This document shows, piece after piece, positions 16,536 through 25,762 of a stretch of DNA of 64,000 bases. Under the pieces are notes generated by a model that saw nothing but the letters and a program-made list of their open reading frames with translations, was not told the origin of the DNA and did no database searches. This stretch comes from Fulvivirga sp. (GTDB lineage Bacteria > Bacteroidota > Bacteroidia > Cytophagales > Cyclobacteriaceae). The DNA lies in NCBI GenBank assembly GCA_028280565.1, contig JANQLQ010000169.1, positions 1 through 64,000 of the forward strand, written 5' to 3'. Each line of letters begins with the position of its first letter. Position 1 is the first letter of the stretch. The translations under genes and the position numbers were made by a program.

Positions 16536-17894
16536 ATGACACAGACAAATTACCGAACTCCACTTATTACACTTACATCACTCTTCTTTATGTGGGGGTT
16601 TCTCACCTGCATGAACGATATTCTCATCCCTTATTTAAAAGGTGTTTTTGAGTTGAAATACTGGCAGGCGATGCTCGTGCAGTTTGCCTTCTTTGGGGCC
16701 TATTTTTTAGGCTCAGTGGTGTATTTCATTTTATCGATACGCATTGGCGATCCTATCAACCGGATCGGGTATAAAAATGGGATGATCATAGGGCTGTTCA
16801 TCTCGGCTTTAGGCTGTGTGCTGTTTTATCCGGCGGCGCAGTTTACTTCTTATGGTTTTTTCTTATCAGCACTTTTTGTGCTGGGCCTTGGTTTCACTTT
16901 GCTCCAAATTGCGGCCAACCCTTATGTGGCCATACTGGGCGATGAGGCCTCTGCATCTTCACGGCTCAACTTAGCGCAGGCCTTTAACTCGCTAGGAACC
17001 ACCATAGCACCTATTTTGGGAGGTTATTTGGTTTTCGAATTTTTCTTCCAAGGAGCAGAAGGGGCTGATGCCGTAAAGATACCGTATGTGATTTTTGCGG
17101 GGGTTTTCGTGTTGGTGGGAGTGCTGGTATCCAGGGTAAAACTTCCTTCTTTTACCAATGAAGAGCAAATCGAAAGAAATGCCGGTGCACTTCGGCATCC
17201 TAACCTGTACCTTGGCATTATTGCCATTTTCACCTATGTAGGAGGCGAGGTAGCCATAGGCAGTTTCCTGATCAATTTTATAGGCTTAGAATCGATCGCT
17301 GGTTTAGAGGAATCAGTGGCTAAAAACTACCTGGCCTACTATTGGGGCGGTGCCATGATCGGCCGGTTTTGCGGGTCGGTTTCCCTCAGTAGCCTAGAGC
17401 CTACCAAAAAATATCTTGCTATGGTAGGTCTGTCCCTGGGGTCTTATGCACTCGTTTATGCTATTTCAGGAGTTCCTTTTCAAGAGACCCTGCCCTACTT
17501 AGGGCTTATGGTCGTAAACTTTGTTGCTTTCCTGGTGGGTAAAGCGTTGCCAGGTAGGACTTTGGGCATCTTTTCTATGGTATGTATTTCATTTTTGGTA
17601 GCATCCATGCTTACCACGGGATATACCGCCATGTGGCTGATCATCAGTATCGGCTTGTTTAATTCCATCATGTGGCCTAACATCTTTACACTAGCCATAG
17701 CAGGATTAGGCAAATACACCAGCCAAGGCTCGTCACTTTTAGTCATGGCGGTCTTAGGGGGCGCCCTTGTCCCGGTAGTGCAAGGGTTTGTCGCGGACTC
17801 CTATGGTGTGCAAGTATCTTTTATAGTACCTATGGTGTGCTATGTTTACATTCTATACTATGGTTTTGTAGGCAGTAAGAAGAAATTAGCATAA
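16536..17894 (+). CDS. FucP/GluP-type sugar:H+ symporter (MFS)
   Basis: The 452-residue membrane protein has about 12 helices. The N-terminus (LITLTSLFFMWGFLTCMNDI, LIPYLKGVFELKYWQAML) and QIAANPYVAILGDEASASSR with LNLAQAFNSLGTTIAPILGG are signature stretches of the FucP/glucose-galactose transporter family. SLGLFNSIMWPNIFTLAIAGLG-like sequence near residue 380 is also typical. It imports a hexose such as fucose, glucose or galactose with protons across the inner membrane; the exact sugar cannot be told. It is followed by two hairpins that separate it from the convergent murF-alr gene. Confidence 0.92.
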   Translation: MTQTNYRTPLITLTSLFFMWGFLTCMNDILIPYLKGVFELKYWQAMLVQFAFFGAYFLGSVVYFILSIRIGDPINRIGYKNGMIIGLFISALGCVLFYPAAQFTSYGFFLSALFVLGLGFTLLQIAANPYVAILGDEASASSRLNLAQAFNSLGTTIAPILGGYLVFEFFFQGAEGADAVKIPYVIFAGVFVLVGVLVSRVKLPSFTNEEQIERNAGALRHPNLYLGIIAIFTYVGGEVAIGSFLINFIGLESIAGLEESVAKNYLAYYWGGAMIGRFCGSVSLSSLEPTKKYLAMVGLSLGSYALVYAISGVPFQETLPYLGLMVVNFVAFLVGKALPGRTLGIFSMVCISFLVASMLTTGYTAMWLIISIGLFNSIMWPNIFTLAIAGLGKYTSQGSSLLVMAVLGGALVPVVQGFVADSYGVQVSFIVPMVCYVYILYYGFVGSKKKLA

Positions 17895-17916
17895 ACAAAT
17901 TCATTCATGATTCATG

Positions 17917-17937
17917 CTATGTTCCCAGTGAACATAG
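17917..17937. terminator. Hairpin between convergent genes (first)
   Basis: CTATGTTC-CCAGT-GAACATAG, 8-bp stem, 23 bp after the sugar transporter stop. There is no clear T-run, so termination strength is uncertain. Confidence 0.4.
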
Positions 17938-17973
17938 TGCCGGTTAAAATTTGGAAACCTCGGGTATCCATTC

Positions 17974-18010
17974 GGTGGTTCATAGTACCTGTACAGGGCT
18001 ATGAACCATC
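17974..18010. terminator. Long hairpin between convergent genes (second)
   Basis: TGGTTCATAG pairs perfectly with CTATGAACCA (17976-17985 / 17999-18008) and the loop holds its own palindrome CCTGTACAGG. The whole 37-bp structure lies between the convergent transporter and murF-alr genes; it may act as a bidirectional transcription barrier. Confidence 0.45.
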
Positions 18011-18082
18011 GACTATGGATCATTGCTTCTATCCTTGCCAGTCCATGTCGCTTATGGCCTCTTATTAACGATCTCGGTTTTT

Positions 18083-20503
18083 CTATTCGGAATAATACAC
18101 CCTTTTTACACGCTGACTTACATTCGTCAATATTTCATAGGGAATCGTACCAATGCTTCTCGCTAGTTCTTGGATGGGGAGATGGAGCCCGAAAATTTCT
18201 ACTTCGTCGCCTTCGTTCACGGTTATGCCTGTAACGTCGATCATGGTCATATCCATACATACATTCCCGACTACGGGCGCGCGTTTACCGTTGACCCATA
18301 CTTGGCCTACGCCATTGCTAAAGCTCCGAGAGAAGCCATCGGCATACCCAATGGCTATGGTGGCGATCTTAGCGTCAGTATGTGCCACTCCTTTCCTATC
18401 GTAGCCGATAGTATCACCCTGCTTTACATTTTTAACCTGTGATACCACGGTTTTAAGAATACCTACGGGCACCAACTCATTTTGTCTTTCCTCATTCGCT
18501 TCAAAGCCATACAGGCCAATGCCCAGCCTGACCATATCAAACTGGTACCCGGGAAACCTGAGGATACCGGGTGAGTTGATGAGATGCCTTATAGGCCGGG
18601 TATCTAGGGCTTGCATGATCTCATCACTTAATTTTTCGAATCGGTTGGCTTGCTGGTGTGAGAAGGAGTTATGGCTTTTATCATCTGCTCCTGCAAGATG
18701 GCTGAAAATACTTTTTACCTCTAGGTGAGGATGATCTTTAAGATGTTGTATTAAAAATCCCATGGTGCTTTGATCAAAGCCCAGTCGGTGCATACCTGTA
18801 TCTAATTTGATATGAATACCCATGGGATCGTTACCTACAAAATCCAGCAGTCGCTCCAACAGCGAAACGCTATACACCTCGGGTTCAAGGCGATAAGACA
18901 CTAGCTTTTCAAAGCTATCCGGGCTGGGATTCATTACCATGATGGGTAATCGTATGCCCTGTTGCCGCAGCGCTACTCCTTCGTCTGCATAAGCTACCCC
19001 TAGGTAGTCCACGTGATGGTATTGAAGAAGATTAGCGACTTCGAAACTACCGCTGCCATACGCAAAAGCTTTGACCATTGCCATGAGTTTGGTGCCCTCG
19101 TTCAGTTGGGCGCGATAAAAGTTGAGGTTTTGCGTGAGCCCGTCCAGGTTGATCTCCAATACTGTACCATGGATTTTTTCCTCTAGCTGCTTCACTAGTT
19201 TTTCAAAGTGGAAATTCCTTGCGCCTTTGACCAGGATAGTCTCGTCTTTAAGATCCAAGTTGTCCAGTTGTCCGGTCAGTTCTTCCGTAGTGGAATAGAA
19301 ATGAGCTCCCGAGGGGAACTTACTTTTGAACTCCCTTAGGGCAGGCCCTACGCCGACAAAACGCTGTACGTTTGAAGCCCGTAACATTTCGGCTACCTGG
19401 GCGTATAATCGTGACGGATCACCTCCTGCTTCTAAAATGTCAGAAAGGATCACCGTCTTTTTTTCATTTTTAGTTTGATGTTCTAAGAAATCCAGCGCTG
19501 TTTGTAGCCCCGCCAGGTCGTTGTTGTAGCTGTCATCCACTAAATAGCAATTGTTCATGCCTTTTTTCAGCTCCAATCGCATTTTCACGCCGCTTAATTT
19601 GGACAGCCCGGTTTGGATAATGTGCGGCGCTATGCCGAGATAAAGCGCACCGGCGATGCAGTGCATAATGTTCTCAAATGAAGGTTTATCATGAAAAGGA
19701 AGATCAAAGTGAAATACCTCCCCAAGATAGTTCAATTCCACTGGATGACCCTCTTCCCATCTTGTGATCTGTATATCGCTTTTCGGATCAAATCCCCAAG
19801 TAAACCCCTTACTTTTCAAGACATGGTCTATCAACTCATGATCCTTACAATAGATCACGCGTTCACAATTCTTGAAAAGAAGAGCTTTTTCGTTCACCTT
19901 TTGCTGTCGAGAGACAAATCCCTCATCATGGGCCGAACCGATGTTGCTAAATATCCCAAGCGTGGGCCGGATGATCTTTTCCAGCCTCTCCATCTCGCCC
20001 ATTTTGGAAATACCCGCCTCAAATACACCTATATCATGATCATCGTGTATTTGCCATACCGATAAAGGTACCCCAAGTTGGGAGTTATAACTCCTGGGAC
20101 TTTTCACTACATTTTTAGATAAGCTGAGTAATTTATACAGCCATTCTTTTATGATGGTCTTACCATTGCTGCCCGTGATCCCAACCACGGGTATGTCAAA
20201 TCCCGATCGATGGTGCGCGGCAATGTCCTGTAGGGCCTTCAAGGTATTAGGCACCTGGAATACGTTAGCCTCGCCCGGCAGTTCTACCGGCGATTCAACA
20301 ATGAAATTTCGCATCCCCCTATCAAAAAGCTCCCGGACATAAGCATGACCATCATGCCGCACCCCTTGTATAGCAAAAAAAACACTCTCATTCAAAACAT
20401 TCACCTTCCGGCTGTCCGTAACCAAGTACCTGATCACAGAATCTTCAAAAAATTGAACAAACTCACCCCCCGTGACCTTGGATAAATGCTCTAAATGGAT
20501 CAT
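18083..20503 (-). CDS. Bifunctional MurF ligase / alanine racemase
   Basis: The 806-residue protein fuses two cell-wall enzymes. Residues 1-~435 are MurF (UDP-MurNAc-tripeptide:D-Ala-D-Ala ligase), with the ATP loop GITGSNGKT (108-116) and VFEAGISKMGEM. Residues ~440-806 are a PLP-dependent alanine racemase with LMAMVKAFAYGSGS (Lys near 471 for PLP), DTGMHRLGF, GYDRKG (second catalytic Tyr) and VGNVCMDMTMIDVT. The second half makes the D-Ala needed for the dipeptide that the first half attaches. This fusion is common in Bacteroidota. The promoter must lie in or near the unusual C/A-rich region upstream. Confidence 0.95.
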   Translation of the reverse strand: MIHLEHLSKVTGGEFVQFFEDSVIRYLVTDSRKVNVLNESVFFAIQGVRHDGHAYVRELFDRGMRNFIVESPVELPGEANVFQVPNTLKALQDIAAHHRSGFDIPVVGITGSNGKTIIKEWLYKLLSLSKNVVKSPRSYNSQLGVPLSVWQIHDDHDIGVFEAGISKMGEMERLEKIIRPTLGIFSNIGSAHDEGFVSRQQKVNEKALLFKNCERVIYCKDHELIDHVLKSKGFTWGFDPKSDIQITRWEEGHPVELNYLGEVFHFDLPFHDKPSFENIMHCIAGALYLGIAPHIIQTGLSKLSGVKMRLELKKGMNNCYLVDDSYNNDLAGLQTALDFLEHQTKNEKKTVILSDILEAGGDPSRLYAQVAEMLRASNVQRFVGVGPALREFKSKFPSGAHFYSTTEELTGQLDNLDLKDETILVKGARNFHFEKLVKQLEEKIHGTVLEINLDGLTQNLNFYRAQLNEGTKLMAMVKAFAYGSGSFEVANLLQYHHVDYLGVAYADEGVALRQQGIRLPIMVMNPSPDSFEKLVSYRLEPEVYSVSLLERLLDFVGNDPMGIHIKLDTGMHRLGFDQSTMGFLIQHLKDHPHLEVKSIFSHLAGADDKSHNSFSHQQANRFEKLSDEIMQALDTRPIRHLINSPGILRFPGYQFDMVRLGIGLYGFEANEERQNELVPVGILKTVVSQVKNVKQGDTIGYDRKGVAHTDAKIATIAIGYADGFSRSFSNGVGQVWVNGKRAPVVGNVCMDMTMIDVTGITVNEGDEVEIFGLHLPIQELARSIGTIPYEILTNVSQRVKRVYYSE

Positions 20504-20559
20504 TTCACAGTTTTTCTTACGGATTCTCTATTTAATAGTAACTAAAATCTAAACACCAA

Positions 20560-20735
20560 GCTCCCCTCATCCACACCCCAAAACTACCCTTTCCCAACCC
20601 CTACACCCAAACACCCAAATATTTAGGCACCCCAACACCCACGCACTTCAACACCCCAACATTCTAAGACTCCAACACTTCAACACCCTAAGACCCCAAC
20701 ACTTCAACACCCTAAGACTCCAACACTAATCCCCC
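20560..20735. repeat. G-poor, C/A-rich degenerate tandem repeat (24-bp unit)
   Basis: The plus strand here is nearly free of G. Two near-exact 24-bp units (20669-20692, 20693-20716, consensus ACTCCAACACTTCAAC then ACCCTAAG) are followed by a partial third to 20727, and looser copies extend to the left. The minus strand, on which both neighbours are transcribed, carries repeated TTAGGGTGTTG and GTTGGGGT runs. It lies between the GNAT gene stop and the murF-alr start. Confidence 0.75.
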
Positions 20736-21608
20736 CTACAACCCCAGCATCATCTCATACTGATCCAACTGGTTCTTAAAACCAACATGTTCAAAAAATT
20801 GAGTTAGGTCCTTATATTGCGCAGCCACGTTCATTATCGTCAAAGCTTTGTTTTTACTGGTTTGGACGAGGTAATGTACTAGGCCCTTGCCCACACCTTT
20901 GCCACGATGTGCAGGATCTATTGCGATTTGGCTGATCCTTCCCAATGCGGGTTGGTAAATAGCATAGCCCACGCATTCGAAATTAAAATGTACCTCTACT
21001 ACCGTTTCGTTTGCCAGGTTTTGATCGATCATAGGCTTGGAGTCTAAAAAGGAGGTTTTCGCATCCATGAAACGCCCATAGCAGGCCCAATCCGGGGAGG
21101 TCACCTTGCGAATGAGATAATCACGGGGTAACTCGGCAAATTTATAATGAGGCTCCAGCTTGAAGCATTTGTAGCGAGTGGTAGTAGTAAAACCAATGTT
21201 TTTGTACACGCCGATGGCCTTGGTATTGTTGACAAGAACCTCTAAGATACACTGCTTTACCCCTGCCTGTATGAATTTAGGGATCAAAAAATCATACATG
21301 ACCGATACCAACTTGTGCCCCCTGTAGCGTGGACGCACCCCGGTACCCCCGTTATAGGCGGTTTTAAGTCCATTATATTCGTTGATAGTGGTAAAAACGA
21401 AGCCCGCCAGTCCCTGGCTGGTGTCAAAAACCCCGGCAGACAGGTCGAAATCGATCTTTAGTTTTTCGACAAACTTTTTTACAAATTGATCTTTAGCCAA
21501 GCGGAAAGGAATCTCGTAATCTGAGAAAGAATCAAGAAATGTTAAGTACATATCCGTGAGTAATCCCCGCTCCAGTTCTTTCACTGTAAAAGATGACGAT
21601 TCCATCAT
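20736..21608 (-). CDS. Tandem GNAT N-acetyltransferase
   Basis: The 290-residue protein has two GNAT-like halves. The first (~1-150) has TGVRPRYRGHKLVSVMYDFL and VNNTKAIGVYKNIGF, the acetyl-CoA loop and the C-terminal strand motif. The second (~160-290) has QIAIDPAHRGKGVGKGLVHYL, a good R/Q-x-x-G-x-G/A loop, and a shortened end QFFEHVGFKNQLDQYEM. Such proteins acetylate small amines or protein N-termini; the acceptor is unknown. The start ATG overlaps the csaA stop (ATGA), implying translational coupling. Confidence 0.85.
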   Translation of the reverse strand: MMESSSFTVKELERGLLTDMYLTFLDSFSDYEIPFRLAKDQFVKKFVEKLKIDFDLSAGVFDTSQGLAGFVFTTINEYNGLKTAYNGGTGVRPRYRGHKLVSVMYDFLIPKFIQAGVKQCILEVLVNNTKAIGVYKNIGFTTTTRYKCFKLEPHYKFAELPRDYLIRKVTSPDWACYGRFMDAKTSFLDSKPMIDQNLANETVVEVHFNFECVGYAIYQPALGRISQIAIDPAHRGKGVGKGLVHYLVQTSKNKALTIMNVAAQYKDLTQFFEHVGFKNQLDQYEMMLGL

Positions 21609-21949
21609 ACTAGCCTTGCCCCATTAGGTACTTGCGCTTCGTTCCCTGTTCGTGCAAGTACGATTCCACCTCCCAAGCCTTCAAAACCGGTAATAAGCAC
21701 TTCCGACATAAATTTGCCCACCTGCTTGCTGGGAAAGTTAACAACGCAGATCACCTGTGTACCAACCAACTCTTCTTTTTTATAGTGCTCGGTAATTTGG
21801 GCGCTAGATTTTTTAAGACCTATTGAAGGGCCAAAATCAATTGTCACTTTATAGGCCGGTTTCCTAGCTTCCGGGAAATCTTCTACCTCAACAATTGTAC
21901 CCAATCGTAGTTCCACTTTTTGAAAATCTTCCCATGTGATAGTGTCCAT
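21605..21949 (-). CDS. csaA: CsaA-like tRNA-binding protein
   Basis: From ATG at 21949 the protein has 114 residues, the usual CsaA length, and begins MDTITWEDFQKVELRLGTIV, a typical CsaA start. An in-frame TTG at 21976 would add nine poorly fitting residues. The OB-fold tRNA-binding domain continues with PAYKVTIDFG, KKSSAQIT and QVICVVNFPSKQVGKFMSEV, close to the C-terminal part of methionyl-tRNA synthetase. CsaA proteins bind tRNA and have been described as chaperone-like in export. It is the first gene of a coupled pair with the GNAT protein. Confidence 0.88.
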   Translation of the reverse strand: MDTITWEDFQKVELRLGTIVEVEDFPEARKPAYKVTIDFGPSIGLKKSSAQITEHYKKEELVGTQVICVVNFPSKQVGKFMSEVLITGFEGLGGGIVLARTGNEAQVPNGARLV

Positions 21950-22054
21950 TATCAATAATTTTTGTTCAAATAACAAAATAATGGTACATCAAGTAAAACG
22001 GTTCGAAACAATTTGGTTATTTATGCGTATATTAGTTACTCCGCTAATCAGGTC

Positions 22055-22471
22055 ATGCAACACCGCTTCGCACAGATATTGTCTCTTCACATATTAACTG
22101 TATTTGCTGTATGCCTGTTTACGTGTAATTTTTCTTACGCCCAGGAATCAGATTTCTTGTATGAAGACGGCCTTGTCGATGAAAGACCAAAAGATGCTAC
22201 GGTACTGCTGCCGGATGAATATTTTGTGGAAAAAGACCGAGTGGATAGGAAAACACCCAAATCAAAAGTAGAAAAGTCAAAACCTGCAAATCAGGAACAG
22301 AAAAGCGAGATTGCGCCTGTCGCTGGTCCACCTTCCAATGATACCGGGAAAAATGAACTCGCGGGTCATGAAGTCATTGCTGCCCCAGAAGATACAGACT
22401 CACCACTATCCTTCAACTTCCTCTATTACATAATCCAAAAATTCAAGTTTTCGGATATTGTGGATGAATGA
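22055..22471 (+). CDS. Exported protein of unknown function
   Basis: From ATG at 22055 the product has 138 residues; an in-frame TTG at 22013 would put 14 extra residues before the signal peptide. The signal peptide (MQHRFAQILSLHILTVFAVC...SYAQ) ends near residue 29. The mature part is charged and Pro/Lys-rich (RKTPKSKVEKSKPANQEQKS), probably disordered, with a short hydrophobic C-terminal segment SFNFLYYIIQKFKF. I recognise no family. It lies 97 bp before a TonB receptor gene, divergent from csaA. Confidence 0.6.
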   Translation: MQHRFAQILSLHILTVFAVCLFTCNFSYAQESDFLYEDGLVDERPKDATVLLPDEYFVEKDRVDRKTPKSKVEKSKPANQEQKSEIAPVAGPPSNDTGKNELAGHEVIAAPEDTDSPLSFNFLYYIIQKFKFSDIVDE

Positions 22472-22553
22472 TCCTGTTTATCCTTCCTTTTAGACCAAAA
22501 AAAGAGAAGGCCGTAAAAGAATTTTTGCTTGTTATAAATAGTTTCCTGATCTA

Positions 22554-22568
22554 TGCAACTTTGTTGCA
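22554..22568. promoter_or_regulatory. Palindrome TGCAAC-TTT-GTTGCA at the TonB receptor start
   Basis: A perfect 15-bp palindrome ends one base before the first ATG of the receptor gene. The same core (GCAAC-N3-GTTGC) recurs at 25007-25019 before the lipoprotein gene. A Fur-family metal regulator such as Zur is my first guess. A repressor here would cover the translation start region. Confidence 0.6.
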
Positions 22569-24995
22569 ATGATGATGCTTTTCCGTACCATTTTCCTGGT
22601 CAGCGTATTTGTGGGGATAGACCGTGTTGAGGGGTTCGCACAGGATAAAAAATGCGCGGTAGACTGTAGTTGTACTATTTCCGGTGATATTGTAGATGCT
22701 ACCACTGATGAGCCCATACCTTTTGCCACGATCAAAGTAGCGGGTACACAAACAGGTTCACTCTCTGACGAAGAGGGTCATTTCGAGATCCGCAATTTAT
22801 GCTATACCGAGATAGACATTGAGATCTCGCACATCGGGTATAAACCTGTCGTGCATCATCATGATATCTACCATCCCAAATTGCAGGTGCGCCTTGCGAC
22901 GGGAGATATTATGTTAGAGAGTATTATTGTGGAAGGAGAAGCCATGGGAGCAGGATTGTCCTCTATGTCACAGGCGCGGTTGAGCAGTAGGGAACTTGAC
23001 GAGGTTAAAAATCGATCTTTTGGGGATGTAGCCAGCGAAATTGCCGGTGTGGGGACGTTAAAAACAGGCCAAAATATTGTAAAGCCCGTCATCCACGGGC
23101 TTCATAGTAACCGGGTACTGATCATTAACAATGGTGTCCGTCATGAATTCCAGAACTGGGGCACGGAACATGCCCCCGAGATAGATCCGTCGCTTATCGA
23201 TAATTTACAAGTGATCAAAGGCGCTGCCACCGTAAAGTACGGCCCTGAAGCGCTAGGAGGAGTGATCGTAATTGATCCACCACCTATGGAACTGCACGAG
23301 GATCTGAACGGGGATGTTACCCTAACCGGCCAGTCCAACGGCCGGTCTACAGAAGCTTCCGTTGAACTGCATAAGGGATATGATCGCTCCGCTTTTATGC
23401 TACAGGCTTCCGGTGTAAGACAGGGCGATCTACAGGCTCCCGACTACAACCTGACCAATACCGGCAGAAGGGAATGGAGCGCAGCCTTTGGCGCACGGTA
23501 TCATTGGCCTACTTTCGACCTGGATATATATTATTCTCACTTTGACCAAGAGTTGGGCTTGCTAAGATCCTCCGTTAATGGGAATTTGAATGACTTACAA
23601 CGGGCCATGGAAAGTGAAGTGCCCCCGGTCACAGAATCGTTCAGGTACGACATTGAGGAACCTAACCAACGGGTAACGCACGAACTGTTCAAGATATCCG
23701 GGCGGTGGAATGGAGAAGGCCAGTCCGTCAATGCGCAATACGCTTTCCAGGTGAATCATCGGCAGGAGTTTGACCTTCGCCGCGGCTCTGCCCCGTCCAT
23801 CGACCTCGAACTCTTCAGCCATACCGTGGATATTGATTGGAGGCACCGGCCCTTGGGCTCCTGGGAAGGCAGCTTAGGCATACAAGGCATCTACCAGGAT
23901 AACAATAACATCGAAGGGACCAATACGGTACCCTTTGTCCCGAACTACAATAACTACCGGGTCGGGCTCTTCTTGATCGAGGCCAATGAATTGAATGAAA
24001 CTACCACACTCGAACTCGGGATCCGTTACGATTATCAATACACTTCCATCCGTGGCAGGCAGCCCAACAACGATCTTTATCGCAACGAGCTTACCTTTCA
24101 AAATGTGACCGCCACCATAGGCATGATAAAAAAAATGGGGTCGGCCACTTTCCGCACTAACCTAGGCAGCGCATGGCGGCCTCCCAATGTAAACGAACTG
24201 TACAGCTTCGGTAGGCACCAGTCTTCTTTTGAATACGGAATATGGCGGTATTTTATAGAAGAGCCCGGGGTGATCAACGCCCGCCAAATCCTGACCGAAA
24301 GCGATAAAGCGGCCCCGGCCGAAATGGGAATGAAATGGGTGAATAGCTACCATTATAAAAAAGATCCGTGGGATGTAGAAGTTACCGGTTATGTGAATTA
24401 CATCAGGAACTACTTTTTTACCCGGCCTTTTGGGATTACGAATACCGTTAGGGGCGCGTTTCCCTATTTTATCCATGACCAGACCAACGCTGTTTTTGCA
24501 GGTATCGACCTTAGCGCCCAGGCCAGGCATAGCCGGAAATGGAAATCCCGGGTCCGGGGAAGCTACCTATATACTCGTGATGTAGAAAATAGCGATAACT
24601 TTATCGGGCTTCCTCCCATGGACTTAGCCTACGAGATCCGGTACACACAAGGAGCCTTAGGCAGTTTCAAAGGGGTAGAGTTTGGATTGGAAATGGACTA
24701 CACGTTTGAGCCGTTTTATTTCCCCCGCACAGTGACGATCAGCACCATACGCGAGGCGGCAGAAAACGAAGATCCCATCTTCCAGCAAGACGATTCCTAT
24801 TTTGACTTTGAAGACCCTCCCCCGGGCTACTTGCTCGTTAACTTTATGGCCCAGGCGAATTATAGGGCATTTGATCTCCTCTTTGTGGTGCAAAACCTTA
24901 CCAACCAGCGCTATAGGAATTACACGGACCGCTTTCGCTATTTCGCAGACGATCTCGGGATCAATTTTAGGTTGAGCCTTTCCTATAATTTTTAG
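22569..24995 (+). CDS. TonB-dependent receptor (possible zinc receptor)
   Basis: The 808-residue protein has a signal peptide (about 1-25), a carboxypeptidase-like domain at ~35-115 (GDIVDATTDEPIPFATIKVA), a plug at ~120-245 (IVKPVIHGLHSNRVLIINNG, DNLQVIKGAATVKYGPEALG) and a barrel to the C-terminal Phe (LSLSYNF). The plug lead-in contains VVHHHDIYHPK, a His-rich stretch fitting a metal substrate. Three ATG codons stand in a row at the start (22569, 22572, 22575); which is used is unclear. A regulatory palindrome touches the start, and the downstream lipoprotein gene carries the same site, so the two should be co-regulated. ZnuD-like zinc uptake is inference. Confidence 0.85.
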   Translation: MMMLFRTIFLVSVFVGIDRVEGFAQDKKCAVDCSCTISGDIVDATTDEPIPFATIKVAGTQTGSLSDEEGHFEIRNLCYTEIDIEISHIGYKPVVHHHDIYHPKLQVRLATGDIMLESIIVEGEAMGAGLSSMSQARLSSRELDEVKNRSFGDVASEIAGVGTLKTGQNIVKPVIHGLHSNRVLIINNGVRHEFQNWGTEHAPEIDPSLIDNLQVIKGAATVKYGPEALGGVIVIDPPPMELHEDLNGDVTLTGQSNGRSTEASVELHKGYDRSAFMLQASGVRQGDLQAPDYNLTNTGRREWSAAFGARYHWPTFDLDIYYSHFDQELGLLRSSVNGNLNDLQRAMESEVPPVTESFRYDIEEPNQRVTHELFKISGRWNGEGQSVNAQYAFQVNHRQEFDLRRGSAPSIDLELFSHTVDIDWRHRPLGSWEGSLGIQGIYQDNNNIEGTNTVPFVPNYNNYRVGLFLIEANELNETTTLELGIRYDYQYTSIRGRQPNNDLYRNELTFQNVTATIGMIKKMGSATFRTNLGSAWRPPNVNELYSFGRHQSSFEYGIWRYFIEEPGVINARQILTESDKAAPAEMGMKWVNSYHYKKDPWDVEVTGYVNYIRNYFFTRPFGITNTVRGAFPYFIHDQTNAVFAGIDLSAQARHSRKWKSRVRGSYLYTRDVENSDNFIGLPPMDLAYEIRYTQGALGSFKGVEFGLEMDYTFEPFYFPRTVTISTIREAAENEDPIFQQDDSYFDFEDPPPGYLLVNFMAQANYRAFDLLFVVQNLTNQRYRNYTDRFRYFADDLGINFRLSLSYNF

Positions 24996-25006
24996 AATTA
25001 ACCTTT

Positions 25007-25019
25007 GCAACATTGTTGC
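25007..25019. promoter_or_regulatory. Palindrome GCAAC-ATT-GTTGC before the lipoprotein gene
   Basis: Perfect 13-bp palindrome, 11 bp after the TonB receptor stop and 47 bp before the lipoprotein start. It has the same half-sites as 22554-22568, indicating a second operator for the same regulator and a separate promoter for the lipoprotein. Confidence 0.55.
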
Positions 25020-25066
25020 GTTTATTTATTATTGTAGCTGTGTTGCGAGAATAAAACTAAACCAAA

Positions 25067-25762
25067 ATGAAGAAATTATACTACTTAATAAGTTTACTGC
25101 TGTTGGCAAGTGCCTTGGTTTTTACAGGATGTGATGACGATGACGATCCGCCAGCGGAGAATGAGGAGGAGATCATTAATTTTGTGCGATTAACTTTTAC
25201 ATCAGACCCCGAGGGCCAGACCTCTCATGTTGTATCCTTTGAAGGCCTTGATGTAGATGCCGACGGTCCACTTGATTTTGAGACAGATACGATCAATTTA
25301 TTACAGGATAGAGAATACACGTTATCTATAGAAGTAGGGAGTCGATTAGAAGGAGAAGAAGAAGAAGATGTTACCCCAGAGATTCGAAGAGAAGCCACCG
25401 CACACCAGTTCTTTTTTGCGTGGACAGGGGAGATTTTTGCTGAGCCCACTGGATCTGGCAATTTTGCCAATGACGGTGAGAGTAGTGGACCTTTCGGTGT
25501 TGTAAACGGTCAGCTCAATTATGCAGATGTAGAGACTACCTACCAGTCGGAAGCCAATCCAGAAGATGGAATTGAGCCTAGGAACAATGTTCCTGTTGGA
25601 TTGAGTACGACCTGGCGAACAGGAAATGTAAGTAATAATACACAGCAATTCAGGGTCGTATTAAAACATCAACCTGGAATAAAGATGGCGAATACCAATT
25701 CTAATACGGAAGGTTCAGGAACAGATCTTAATGCTACATTTCCAATAAATGTAGTTCAATAA
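25067..25762 (+). CDS. Asp-rich lipoprotein paired with TonB receptor
   Basis: The 231-residue protein has a lipoprotein signal (FTGC, Cys22) followed by DDDDD. The body is a predicted all-beta domain: IINFVRLTFTSDPEGQTSHV, SFEGLDVDADGPLDFETDTI, EYTLSIEVGS, TAHQFFFAW, TTWRTGNVSN, FRVVLKHQPGIK. Proteins of this pattern occur next to ZnuD-like TonB receptors in Bacteroidota (from memory). It is probably surface-anchored and may capture the metal or metal complex for the receptor. The stop is followed at once by RNA-like element copy 1 and a strong terminator. Confidence 0.7.
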   Translation: MKKLYYLISLLLLASALVFTGCDDDDDPPAENEEEIINFVRLTFTSDPEGQTSHVVSFEGLDVDADGPLDFETDTINLLQDREYTLSIEVGSRLEGEEEEDVTPEIRREATAHQFFFAWTGEIFAEPTGSGNFANDGESSGPFGVVNGQLNYADVETTYQSEANPEDGIEPRNNVPVGLSTTWRTGNVSNNTQQFRVVLKHQPGIKMANTNSNTEGSGTDLNATFPINVVQ

